A stretch of 64,000 nt of DNA from Bradysia coprophila (lineage: Eukaryota > Arthropoda > Insecta > Diptera > Sciaridae), in the NCBI RefSeq assembly GCF_014529535.1, contig NW_023503509.1:1488001-1552000 (forward strand), given 5' to 3'. Under the pieces are notes generated by a model that saw only the letters and a list, made by a program, of their open reading frames with translations, made no database searches and was not told where the DNA came from. Position numbers and translations under genes: made by a program. This document shows positions 12,617 through 24,779 of the stretch, piece by piece. Every line of letters begins with the position of its first letter. The stretch's first letter is position 1.

Positions 12617-14235
12617 AGATTATTGATTTTATTATAACATTTTTATGGCACACACTACACTTACTACTATTAACATTCAAACATAAATAAATGTGCGAGC
12701 GAATATTTTCATAGCATATGGTACATCATGCCGGATAATAATTCGTAATTATGAGTACCAGAGAAAATATTCAAACATTGATTGGAAACGAGATGGACAA
12801 ACAAAACAAACCTTTTGCCAGAATTAACATAAATCTGCATTAATCACTAGAAAACCGTCCGCACAAAAATATTGCCAGGAAAATTATATTTATTTTCGAA
12901 GCACACAAAACAATTCCGTTTGATAATTTACGTTTCAAAAAGTTCTGTAGTCGACAGAGCCGTCATACAACTGGTGCGTATATATCTTATCGAGAGCCAG
13001 AGATAAACTGAATTTATAAAAACCGAGAAAATATGTTCTATGAGTACGGTACAAGGGTGGTGAACAGTCATGATATAATATGTTGATACCAAACGCCAAT
13101 ATACATAGACGAAGAATCGTACAAAACGTAAGCTCGGAAAATTGCATTGAATGGTGCGGTGGTCTTTTTCGTATAGGAAAAGTAAAGTTATCGTAACAGC
13201 TTTTCGTTATACGTGGTATTTATTGGTGGACGCTAGAGGCTTATGAAACTAATCGAAGAACGTAAATAAGTCAAATTTATGTGTTTTACTTTCGTGCATT
13301 AGTGTCAGTCTTATATAATATACATTGTAAACCAGCATCGATAGAGATAAAGAGGTCACATATTATGCTTTCGTGTCATCTAAAGCGTCGTTTTCACCTT
13401 TATTCGTTTTTTTTATTAGACTGTCGTTGAAACTTTAAGTGTTTTGCACAGTTATTGGTCAGCAAACTAACAACAATTGGCGATTAGTCAACTTGATGGT
13501 TCTTCGGGTTGTGGATATCGCTGAGTTTAAACAGTCAACGACTCGACACATTAATATGAATCATTCCAGCAGCAATACAAAAAGCTTTTTACAACACAAG
13601 CGAGAAAATAGTCATCACAAAAAGTCAGCTGAAACTTCATGAGCCTTTGTTGTGAAAAACGTTGTGTTGACCTTTGGAGAAAAGTTTGAAATTTTATTTC
13701 CTCGGATGACTTGTGGTCCTCGCTCCAAACTCGAAATGAAATGTCCAACTTTTGTTTCGCTCTGTGAACAAATAACTATTCTATGTGAATATACCTTATC
13801 GATGTAATTCCTTTCCCTTAAATCCTCCAATTTATCAGGGATTCTGTAGGAATTTCATTTTGCACCTGTTGCTTCAATTCGTAGACAATCGAATGAAAAA
13901 GGAAATTAATTTCGATAATACTTGTAGGATGGTGTGGACTAGCAACAGGTATTTGCACAAAAGATCGGCCATACAATAGCTGCAGAACATAGCTAAATTT
14001 CCCAATTGTGTTCGCCCTATTCGAAAATTCATTAAACTAGGAAATGATTTATTATCCATTCTGAAAGATTTTCGTTTCTTATTTTTATGTGCTATGGATG
14101 GCTTTATATATCTCTCGTCAACGGACAGAATACAGGATATATTCATCAAAATCTTGTTGTTGATGCTTATACGATATTTTGTATTTGGATGCATAGTGTT
14201 GGGTCGATAATGCAAATTATGTTTGTATGATGTTA

Positions 14236-14400
14236 GGGGCCATTCACAAATTACGCACGCACCAAATTCGAAATTTCAGACCCGCCCTCCCCCCTTGCAC
14301 GCGAAAATGTATGGAGAAAATTTCAAAAATGTATGAAGCGTACGCGTTTGTCAAACCCCCCCTCCCCCCTTAAGAGCGTGCGTAATTTGTGAATGGCCCC
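14236..14400. mobile_element. Foldback MITE with TTA duplication
   Basis: Inverted ends GGGGCCATTCACAAATTACG and its complement enclose about 120 bp. TTA occurs at 14233-14235 and again at 14401-14403, compatible with a 3-bp PIF/Harbinger-type duplication. Classification rests on the duplication length only. Confidence 0.7.
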
Positions 14401-15375
14401 TTACAAGAGCCGCACTGGTAACTTAGTAAACTTTAGCTAGGATTTCACCTAGTTTATTCTCTTCGGACGCATTATAAATGTATTCTATATATCAGTAGAT
14501 ACTCTTTTTCGAAGTTTAACTTTATGGATGGCCCCTTCAATCCTATAGTTGCCATGTCACAATGTCTCTTTTTAGGCTTCTCGTCCTTAGAGCAGAGACA
14601 ACATCAAGTTATCATCTTCTTCGACCTCGCGCAATATTTCTCTATGAAATCAGTAACTAATTATGAATTCCCTCCCCAAGGAAAACACTTTACATCGCTC
14701 GTAAAGTATGAAATAGCATACTGCACACGAGAATTAATTTGATTTCTCGTATCCAGATGATACTATTACATGCTGAGGGCGTCGAAAGTAGTGCTTGAAA
14801 CATGAAAAGTACGGTTTTCGACGCATGTAGCATGTAAAATACTATTACACCAAAGAAACTAATTTTTGTTGCAAAAAAAATGTTCTTCGGCATATATAGA
14901 GAATCAACCGGTAAGGAAAAACCATTATCTCCATTTTCCTTTCTGTTTTTTTTTTGCCGCAAAGCTACGTCATAAATGTTAAAAATGAGATTTTTTATGG
15001 CTCGTTAGACCTTATTCATTACTGTTACAACGATGTATGCAAAACAGCTGTGGGAGTAGCATAGTATGAATTCGCATTGCTTTGAAATTACCTAAGGTAC
15101 ATTGAAATTTTATGAAACGATTTTTCTATGAGAATTACCGAAAAAAGCAAACTATTTCAGAGAAAGATAAACAAGATGCTGAAGCATCAAATATGCCATA
15201 CAGAGTGTTCATCTTTAGAAAACAAAATTAAGGCGTATTCAAATTTTGCGCCAAGATATCATTAGACTGGGAAGCACTTAATTGACTGAGAACACTGATG
15301 ACTTTCAAAATTCTCAAAATACTGTCAAATGTGTTTTTTTTAGAATAAACCAACTGACCTTTCAACCTTTCTAAT

Positions 15376-15800
15376 GACCTCCCACACGACCATGTACGTT
15401 TCATACACCTCGAGAAATTTCTGTAAGAAAAGCATAAGTTGTCAGGTTTTTTTCAGTTCAAAACTTCAACTGCACTTATCTCAGTGTGGATGAATTTTAA
15501 ATCCAATAAGACCTATTTGCCTCGAAAGTACATGTTATTATCTTTCTAATGACACCCCACACGAACCTGTACGGAACGTGTAACTGGAGAAATTGTAGTA
15601 AGAAAAGAGCAAGTTTTCAGTTTTTGATCAACCCACACTAGCCGCACAAACTCCGTTTTTTTTTCGAAAGTGGTTTTGGCTTCTGGGGTCAAACACCTTA
15701 CTGGGCACATATAAAAAGTTCCAATGGAAAATGCGTCCGATTTCGATGTTCTGTTTTTCAAAAGAATCCCTCTCCAGTGAATCGGGTGATATTCGCGCCA
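15376..15800 (+). repeat. Dispersed repeat C, copy 1
   Basis: Matches about 38690-39050 in the same orientation; shared blocks include AAAGTGGTTTTGGCTTCT and GGAAAATGCGTC. Within this copy a segment beginning CTTTCTAATGAC recurs about 165 bp later (15376 and about 15541). No coding capacity was recognised. Confidence 0.6.
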
Positions 15801-16599
15801 AACATTTTTTGTGGAACAAAATTTCTCTGGCCATACAACAGGGGAATGCTACCAGCATTCTTGCAACACGCCCATCCAACAATCAGCTGGATGAAGTTTA
15901 CAAATTGTAAAACATGTAAATAATCATCACATGTAAAATAGTCATGTATTTTCAGCAAAAATAAAGAAAATTTAGATCTTGAAAGATCAAAGTGTAATCC
16001 CTCTAGTACCCCTAAAGTTAAATGAAAGTAATTCCTAGGGAATTAAATTTTATTTCCAAAAAAGATTCGATGGCTTTTACTGTTAATTGATAAAAGATTA
16101 AAAGATCTTGGTCCGTAATTCTATCTATGTGTGTTTTGAAAACATGGTATTGGTATTCAGTTTTCTTACAGTATAAATTTGAAAAGAAAACGACAGTTGA
16201 ATTTTACTCTGCTTGCACAAAGAAATAGACAAATTCGATATCCTCTTTCTACATCCGTCCACAGTTAAATCCCTTAATCCATATTCCATCCTGCAATACA
16301 TTTAATTCGAATTATGAAGCTAATATGTGCACTGAATTTTGTAAAATTGTTTGCTTTTTGCTTAAACGGATTGAACAGCAGTATGACAGTGTATGAATAT
16401 TCATGAGTCTCATGTAACTTTGATATATGCAATTTACTCTGTAATTTCATTCCCTTGACTGAAAGTCAGGGTCTTATGAAAGAAAATACCCTTAAATGTC
16501 CGTAACGCTAAGTTCACTTTGATATTTTGAAAATGTTCTACATTGGCAAAAAACGTTAAATACAGAAAACGTCCGTACACTTGTGGACTCGATAACTCG

Positions 16600-17720
16600 A
16601 GTAATTCTTTACCGATTTGCAAAATTTTGGTTTTAATCGACGGAGAATGAAAATCATGAGGCTAAGTTCGTAGATGGGCAATATTGGGGTAATGAGATGG
16701 GAGTAATTCTAAAGAGAATTTTTTACTTGTTACCGCGATAACTTCCATAATTCTTATCCGATTTTCAAAGATTTTGTCTTAATCGACGAAGATTGAAAAT
16801 CTTGAGGCTGAATTTGCAGATGGATAATGTTCGAACGAGATGGGAGAAATTCTACACAGACGCTTTCTCTTGTTACCGCGCGATAACTTGAGTAATTTTT
16901 ACCCGATTTTCAAATTTTTTGTTTTAATTGACAGAGAATGATATTGGAGTAGTGAGTTTGGAGTAATTGTAAACATAACTTGTTTACCACGACATTTTTG
17001 CAACGGATTTCCAGAAAAATTTCTTATTTGACGAGTAGTGAAATTCTGGATTTCTGGTCTAACAATTAAGAAGTACTTCCCAAAAGAGTTTTTGCTTGCT
17101 TGAGAAACCGATAGCTCGAGTAATTCTCAGAGGCTTCAAAAATCAATTTCGACCAGTAGCGTAATTCATGTGGTTAAACTCGAACATTGGAATTTAATTG
17201 GACTAGTAATCTGGGATATACGACAATTTTTGCGTGAAATCCGTATTCTTAAAAAAAAAATTCGTTCCTAAAATGTTTGAACGAGTGTGAACTTTGTGGC
17301 CAGAGCGAAGCGAGGGCCGTAATTCACACGAGTTATATTTTTTCAAGAGGTAGGCAGGAAATACGCCAAATTATACTCAGACGCTTTTCCTTGTTATCGT
17401 GATAACTTAAGTAATTTTTACCTGATTTTAAGTTCGTAGATGGATAATATTGGAGTAGTGAGGTTGGAGTATAATTGTAAACACAACTTGTTACCGCGAC
17501 ATTTTTGCAACGGATTTCCAGAAAAAAAAATTATTCGACGAGTAAGTGAATCTGGATTTCTGGTCGAACAATCTAGAAGTCTAGAACAATCTTGCTTGCT
17601 TGATAACACGATAACTCGAGTAATTCTCAGAGGCTTCGAAAATGTGTTTGCACGAGTGTGAATTTTGCCAGAGCCGTAATTCACATGAGTTTTTTTTCAA
17701 GAGGTAAGCAAGAAATGCGC
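16600..17720 (+). repeat. Degenerate tandem array, about 145-bp and 504-bp periods
   Basis: A phrase like TTTTAATCGA with a preceding poly-T/A motif recurs at about 16632, 16779 and 16924, a period of roughly 145 bp. A larger block (ATATTGGAGTAGTGAG to GGATTTCTGGTC) at about 16940-17060 recurs at about 17445-17565. Copies differ by many substitutions and indels, so the array is old. Confidence 0.6.
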
Positions 17721-18917
17721 CACCTGTTCAGCGCTTTTAGTAGACTATTTAGGAGACTCAACTTAGGAGTAAGACATCGCTCGCTGGACCTTCAACTCAT
17801 AGCTCTTTTTGTTTCTTCAGGAAATTAAATAAATATGAGTAAAATGAAGCATGTGATGACTGCTGTTTTCTGAATAAAAGAGACATCACCTTTTCATGTG
17901 ACTTTAATTTTGTGATCTCAAAAACACCACCTCATTTAAAAATGGTTAGAAAACTAAGGCTGGAATTATAGAAAAAAAATAGCCAGTCAAGGGACCTGAC
18001 CCACCCAAGAGGTGGGGCCTAGTTTTACACTAGCTAGTTCTCAAGTAAATGCTTCAAGTAATTGATTCGGCCACAGGGTGCACACGTAATTTAACGTACA
18101 AGCATAATGATAAAGCTCCAATAAAGCTATGATACCAGGACTAATTCCATATAAATATACCCTCAGGTCAAGATACTTAACGTAGCTGTACTCTTATCTT
18201 CTGGATTTGTCATTAGCAATAATAAGATACGAACTTTTCATTAAAATTCATATTCCATCAGACCAAAAGTCTTACAACACATAAATTTCGATTTCGATAA
18301 GAATTTTCTGATTCCTTTTCAATCAATCACCATTCTTTATTTTGTTATCATCGGGTCCAACAAATATCTATTTCATTCAACCCACACGATTGAACATATT
18401 TCTGGCTGCTCTATATTATAAGGGTTGGATTGAATAATAATCGAAACAATGGTCTCGGGATTTTATTGCAGCACGAAAAAGAGATATCGAAAATGAACGT
18501 TTTTGGCAATTCTCTGGATAGACACCGCAAAATGAAGATACATTCAATCCGTCATCACGATTTTCAAATCAATTTATTTACCTTTTTGCATTCCTTATAA
18601 CAATCGGCGATTAATAACGGTCTAAATTTAGCTTCCAGTATTACAGAACGTTCACATTATATAGTTACTTCGGCATAAAGGTGCAGCAAGTACAGAAAAA
18701 GCGTATAGTTGTAGTAGGTGGTGTATACCTAGCGGTTTTCTTTATATTAAATTTTATTGCGAATTCAGTTACAAATTGTGAGGGTGGTTCGGTTATCAAC
18801 ACATTTACAATGAAGTAAAATCGAAAATTGACGATATTTTAAGATTTGGCTTTTTGTTGCATCTTATTTACAATAATTTACTAATCAAACGAAATTGAAC
18901 TGAAACGGTTATTCATA

Positions 18918-19165
18918 TGCAATTCAGTGATGATATTATTGTAACAAACTTGCACCACCTGTGTGCAATGTCGTATGAACGTATTTTATCGCACTAGTGA
19001 AGAGGCACACTACGGTTATCTTCGGCTTTTATTCGATTTTCTTCTTTGCATAAAACGTTGTATGCAACACAAATCGTATGGGGGTATATTATCGCACTAG
19101 ATGTCAGATTGGCAGGTATCTAGTGTGATAATATACATCCATACGATACTTGTGACATAAAGCAA
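18918..19165 (+). repeat. Dispersed repeat A, copy 2
   Basis: Second copy of the element at 11324-11580. It keeps the inner palindrome (GGTATATTATCGCACTAGAT against TAGTGTGATAATATAC) and diverges mainly by indels. Confidence 0.6.
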
Positions 19166-19213
19166 AATATAGGAAAACAACACAAAAACTCGAATTTTCA
19201 ACTAGTAATCCCT

Positions 19214-19330
19214 GGGTCTCAATTCTCAAACGTTCGTAACTTTAAGAATTCGTAGCTTGACAGTTCTTATTGGATCTTATAAACGCAACTGTCAAGTTAT
19301 GAGCTACGAAAATACGAGAATCGTCGCTCT
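19214..19330. mobile_element. Small palindromic MITE, family G copy 1
   Basis: About 117 bp, imperfectly self-complementary: ATTCTC-AACGTTCGTAACT and GTAGCTTGACAGTT on the left pair with AACTGTCAAG-TATGAGCTACG on the right. It matches 27971-28092, so this is a family rather than a chance hairpin. Confidence 0.55.
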
Positions 19331-19382
19331 GATGTAGTTGACTATTTAAGATCATCAAAATTTTACGTTTATAGTTTACAGT

Positions 19383-19598
19383 GGACGTTATTTAACGTTA
19401 GACATGAAATCGCTTCAGCTGTTTTTCAGCTTTTCCAGTCTTACAAACAAAAGTACTTATAATTGATTACGGGTGAGAAATACGTATACGTGCGTGGTAG
19501 TGGTTATACCGTATAAAGACGTATCGATGTATGAACAGTTTTGTTTGAGTGATTGAACTAGCTGAAGCAGCTTCATGTCTAAATTTCAATGACGTCCC
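19383..19598. mobile_element. Imperfect foldback element, about 216 bp
   Basis: The left arm reads GGACGTTATTTAACGTTAGA and continues CATGAA--CTTCAGCT. The right arm is its approximate complement (AGCTGAAG to TTCATGTCTAAA to GACGTCC). Arms are about 38 bp with a few mismatches. Confidence 0.5.
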
Positions 19599-20683
19599 CT
19601 AGAGTAAGAAATTCTTTTTTACAAAGACCTTTGTTCTGCATCTTGATCTTTGGATTTGGTCCACATAGATTGTTCTGGCCCCTTGATGAACATTTTAAAG
19701 TTTAAAAAGCTGCTCCCCTTACTGATGCTAATAAATAAGCCAATATGTTCGATCTACGAATCAACATCACTGTTGTCTGTACGAATATTCGATGTTTAAT
19801 CTTTTAATAATGACATCACGTGCGAAAATTATTCCGAAAACGCTGAGCTGAAACGAATGTAAATTAACTGTTACACAGATACCGACGAATCAAAGTTCCT
19901 TTGATGCTGTGTATTATATGCGTTGTAGTCTGTGTAGTAGGTATATAATGTTCTACGCATCGAAATCTTAATTCCACACAAAATATTATTATAAAGGGAA
20001 AGGGATATTATTCATTCGTTGATGTTAACACTATACTATACATCTCTTTGTGAATTATTTGAAGGAATGTCTGATCAGATATTCCTTTCTTGTTTCACTT
20101 ACCTTTTAGCAGACAAGTAAATGTATCGCCTTGATCGCCTTAATTCATTTTTCATTCTGATTTATTTATTCAGTATTTGAGATACTGGATAATTGTTCGT
20201 AGAAAAGCACCTTGAGAGTCGTTCGCGTGGTGTGGTGATAGATGAGTTTAATCAATGAAATCAAATTGTTCCTTGCCTTAAGTTAAATTTAATTTATTTT
20301 TATTTTTTACAGTTTCTTTTTATAACCTTGCGTTTTAACTCTAGATTAATTTATATGCCCTGTTGTTGTTTAATTTATCCAATTGTTCACTTATCCAGGC
20401 CTAAATATACTAAAACTAAAATAACAATTGATTGTTCTGCTTTACATGTATTTCTATTCAGTATACAAGAAAGGCAATCAACGTACAGAGAGAATGTTTG
20501 GAGGTGGGTAAATAATTAGTCTCGTAAAGGATGATGGGTTCGTTTAATGTGTTTTAGTCTTTTAGAAACGGCAAGTGAAATCCATTAAATATCTTACTTG
20601 ATTTGTGTAAAGAATTTCGTGTTGTTTGACACAAAATCTATTACTTCAATATTTTTATCAAACATTTCGATATTTAAGATAAC

Positions 20684-21389
20684 TAAACAGCCTCGATGAA
20701 GCGGGTAACAGTGGCAGAGACGGAAATTTTCGACATGAGAAAATGCGACAAAGTGGTTCTGTCGTAAGATTTGGAATTTTTTTAGCGCAACATTTTTGAA
20801 TGAGAGAAGTTTTTAGAATTGGATTAAATTGATTGAATGCAAAAAATAATCAAAATATTCCTAAGTAATGCTCACTACAACTCAAACCTTGTCTGAAACG
20901 ATAAAATCTAATTTAAATCAGGTTGGTTTGAGGCTTAAAATTAGCTTGGGTTGAGGTTTTTGTGCAAAATAATATTCAAAGTGTTCCTAGCTAATGCCCG
21001 CAATTGTTCATAGCTAATGCTCGCAACAGCACAAACCTGGTGAACTGAGAAAATCTAATTTCAATCAATCACAGGAAATTTTTGGAGAACATTTGCCTTG
21101 GATTTTTATGTTTATGAGAACATTGAACACGGATTTTAATTTTTTGGAGAACACTATACACGAATTTTACTACATAGTATGTTGTAAGCTTATTATTGAT
21201 AATAAAATCACAAATTTTCATACTTTTGTACGAAAGAAAACGAAAAATCATCACAATCAACCACATCAAAACAAAAAATCTAATTTAGAATTTTCTCAAC
21301 TATCACTTTTTCGTTGAACCACTTTGTCGCAAAATGACGCAACGACACAACGACTCTGCCACTGTTACCCGCTTCATCGAGGCTGTTTA
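20684..21389. mobile_element. Non-autonomous DNA transposon with 8-bp duplication
   Basis: Terminal inverted repeats of about 35 bp begin TAAACAGCCTCGATGAAGCG. AAGATAAC is repeated directly at 20676-20683 and 21390-21397. A subterminal TGCGACAAAGTGGTTC motif is also inverted near both ends. The 8-bp duplication suggests a hAT- or P-type element. The 706-bp body has no transposase-like frame. Confidence 0.8.
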
Positions 21390-21959
21390 AAGATAACCAG
21401 CCAGACTACGTTGTTTATTCGTGTCATGGTTGTCGATGGCAGTCGCCGTTTCTATAAGGTGATAATGAACATAAAATTGAGTTGAGTTCAAGTGTCTTAT
21501 TTTAAACTTTAGGTTTTTAAGCGAAAAACATGGAAGTTTAGTTTACGAGTTTAATTATCTACTCCTGCTTTTTTTTAAAAATATTTTTCAGTTGAACTGT
21601 TCGACAAAATTAAAATATAAAATTCAAAAAAGTACAACATTTATGCGCCAAAAAAATTATTGTTCTTTCGTTGCGTACCTTCAGAGCCTTCGTGGTTTTT
21701 CTCAATATAAGGAGAACTGGGACGAAAAAATCCATATACACGAACAAACCAACTTCCCAAAGCTAGCTACTACCTTTTGTATATTATAGATAAAATTGAG
21801 ACATAATCTGTTGGTTCTTGTACTTCATTCGTTAAAACATCGATTTCAGTATAGGATCAACAAACAGAATTGAAAATTTTCAGAGCTGTTTTTGTAGGAC
21901 GGTGACATAAAGAAATATGGAAGTAACGTATTATCTCCTTAGAGAATCCAAGGTTAATT

Positions 21960-22998
21960 TTTAGGTCTTTTTTCTTCTAGAAAAAATACCCTATTATGGC
22001 CGGTTTGTCTGTCTGTCTTTGTCTTTGGAACCTGGCTGTAAGTTACATTTTTAACGTTGCGGTTCTTGCAACGGATCATCAAAGTACCAAATGAGTCAGT
22101 GTTGTAGTGTGCTCGTGGACATGTAATTTGAAATTAAAAATAGGTGCACGGGTGGGAGACGAACCCACAATCTTCACCTGAGCTACCGGGCACACTTTTC
22201 ATTTCAATCTTTGTACTTTCATATTGTCAATGGTGTAGTGATGCATTTCAACGGTCTGTCTGTTCCACAAATTTGGTAGTTTTGGTAGCTTTGGTTTGTA
22301 GTTGGTATTTTTGGTAGTTGGTAGTTATGGTAGTTGTGAGCTGGATTGACATTCAAAATTGCAAAGCCACCATGAGCATATCAACACCAGGCAAATAATA
22401 ATTATTTGTTATCTGATAACCGATAGCTCAGAGTTGACATTGCAATTTGAAAATTTGGTAGTTGGTAGCTAACTACCAAGGCTATAATAGACTACCAAAC
22501 GTAATTTTTGGAGGAGAGATGTTGACTATTCGAGAACTACGCACCGACTGACGAAATTATTCTACATGCTCGCCTATTTATAAATAGAAAATTTGGTAGT
22601 CGGTAGCTTTGGTAGTTGGTAGTTGCGAGCTGGATTGACATTCAAAATTGCAAAGCCACCATCAGCATATCAACACCAGGCAAATAATAATTATTTGTTA
22701 TCTGATAACCGATAGCTCAGAGTTGACATTTCAGTTTGAAAATTTGGTAGTTGGTAGCTGACTACCAAGGTTATAATTGACTATCAAACGTAATTTTTGA
22801 GGCAGAGATGTTTACTATTCGGAAACTACGCACCGACTGACAAGTATATTCTGACTGCTCGTCTAAGTTTAATTTTTGGTAGTTGACTACCAAACTGGTA
22901 GTTGAATACCAAATTGGTAAAACGTTAGTGGAGATGTTTACTCTTCAACAGCTGCATATCCGCCTTGAATACATGCTTTGGCCGGTCTATTCTAGTTT
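21960..22998 (-). repeat. Hairpin-rich compound repeat (CTACCA family), copy 1
   Basis: Reverse-oriented copy of the family also at 51914-52764 and 54044-55600. Its 3' end lies at the left (AGGTCTTTTTTC hairpin) and its 5' end at the right (complement of AGAATAGACCGGC). The body has many TGGTAGTT repeats and two copies of a block containing AATAATTATTATTTG. A tRNA-like sequence lies inside near the 3' end. Confidence 0.7.
22144..22193 (-). tRNA. tRNA-like sequence lacking an anticodon arm
   Basis: Read on the minus strand this 50-nt sequence has an acceptor stem pairing six of seven bases (GTGCCCG with CGTGCAC). It has a D-arm/A-box-like TAGCTCAGGTG and a perfect five-pair T-arm (GTGGG-TTCGTCT-CCCAC, B-box-like). 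Only about five bases lie where the anticodon arm should be. It is therefore not a normal tRNA gene: a deleted tRNA pseudogene or the head of a tRNA-derived SINE are the likeliest readings. Confidence 0.5.
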
Positions 22999-23304
22999 TT
23001 TTATTTGTATATAGGGTTGAGTGCTCAGCTCACGAAACTTCCAGACAATTTTATACAAAGTGTATTACACATTCAGTTATTGTAGCAAACCAAAAGCACT
23101 CAGAATATCATTCAAATTGTACACTCTTAAATGATTTTCCTTAAATTTCGTTCGTGTCGTTCAATTCGTATGTTCGACATACTCTTTATTGAACTCTCAA
23201 AAAATCATTCTCTGCCGCAATCTGTTTCTTAAATCACAATTGGTCCCCAATACGGACCGAATGGAGCATGAAGTACCGTAGACAAAGATTTAAAATGCCT
23301 GTTT

Positions 23305-23460
23305 GCAACGCACTTCAAGCATGAGTGGTACTCTAAATAGAGTATTGAAAATGGACAGTGTATCATACAAACGTAAAACATTGTAACAACATTTTCATGT
23401 AAAATATAGAGTACGTTCGGCAGCTGACCACTATGTTCACTCATGCTTGAAGTGCGTTGT
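23305..23460. mobile_element. MITE family F, copy 1
   Basis: Ends are CGCACTTCAAGCATGAGTG and its complement. The interior is shared, in inverted orientation, with the copy at 39975-40121 (blocks TGTATCATACAAACGTAAA and TTTTCATGTAAAATA). About 155 bp. No unambiguous target duplication was found. Confidence 0.65.
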
Positions 23461-24779
23461 CGAGTGCGTTGCTTTTTGATATTTTTTCAAGCTAAATTAT
23501 ATTTTTCTTACTGCTTTGGGCACGTTAAGACTGCCACATTCATATTGTGGTTGTTATTCTCGTATCTTTCATTTGTCATTTAAAATAACATACTAACAGG
23601 AGGAACATAGCTTAGATATGAAAGTGGCAGTTCTTACGTGTATACAAAGCTGTACCCTTTAAGCATTTAACTGTGATGCCTCAAGATTAAAGAACCTATC
23701 AATGGAGTCACTTCAAGTCACAAAAGTGAAATCAAATAAAGAACTTTTCCTCAAGCTCTAAAATTGTTCTAAATTTGTAACATTCGGATCGGTATTTTGA
23801 GTGACCGTAGGGGAAAGCTATCTTTTTCTTGTGTCTTATAACCGGTTCAACCGGTATTAGTTTATGCTAGTCATGGCATAAAAGGACGACTTCCTTGATT
23901 AAGTTGGATTTTATGGCTACGAAGGTTCGTATAGTAGTACCGACACATAGACTTGCACACATCAACATCAATTCAAGATAATTCAATTTTGGACTTTTAA
24001 AGAGAAAAACTAAAGCTTCGTAATTCGAAGTACTGTTCAACAGGTCATCAGATATTTATACATCAGAGCTACATTTATGAAGAGCACAAAAGATAACTTT
24101 ACCATCTCTAATCTATGCAACAAGTTTTATTGTTCGGTAAAGTAAAAGCTTTTTTACTGTTTCTAACTATACATTATGCATGGTTGTGCTTGTTTTACGG
24201 GATAAATTACTTTACGTAAATACATTGAAAGCAATTTACTTTTACTAATTTGTAAAAATATTTTCATACCAAAATATATTTCAAAATGAACGTCAAATTT
24301 TTCCCATTTCGTTTTCAAACATTAACTGCAAAACAAATTAGTTCTACGAAATGTTAATTCTGTTGTATAACTATAAGTTTTTAATGTTTGTGTGGGTTTT
24401 AAATGTCACATCTACCATAATTAGCCTAAAACTGTTACATTTATATCACTTACCTTTACATAGTAAAATTACGTCGAAGTTTTAACGAAAATAACTTAAT
24501 CAGCAGACCGATTTTGCTCGTTAATCAAAGCAATTGTTTTCGATTTGAGTTCCGATTACTATTATAGTTCTTGGTCGAGCAAACTAAAATCAGTTAACCT
24601 TTCGTAGAAGGTGACCATGTATCTGTTACTGCTTTTGACCGAAGTCTTCTCGACAAAGCTCTTTGACTTAAATAGTTTTAGCGTAGATTTGGCTGTATAC
24701 GATTACATTAGCGAGACCTTTATTTTGACGCATCTGTTGAAAACAGACGACATAGCCGCCTCGTGGAAGGTTAACCCTC

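Larger units (their letters stand above)
9474..24779. other. Large intergenic region of repeats, no gene recognised
   Basis: About 15 kb with no coding gene I can support. It holds foldback elements, dispersed repeats and degenerate tandem arrays, listed separately. Small direct repeats also occur: about 10549-10690 and 10695-10840 are diverged copies, about 146 bp apart, of one segment (shared CGTGTTTCATGGTTTCCCTA). Unlisted stretches are AT-rich with only short random ORFs. Confidence 0.5.

Noticed and set aside
22144-22193. Functional tRNA gene
   Set aside because: No anticodon arm and only 50 nt; kept as a tRNA-like sequence instead.
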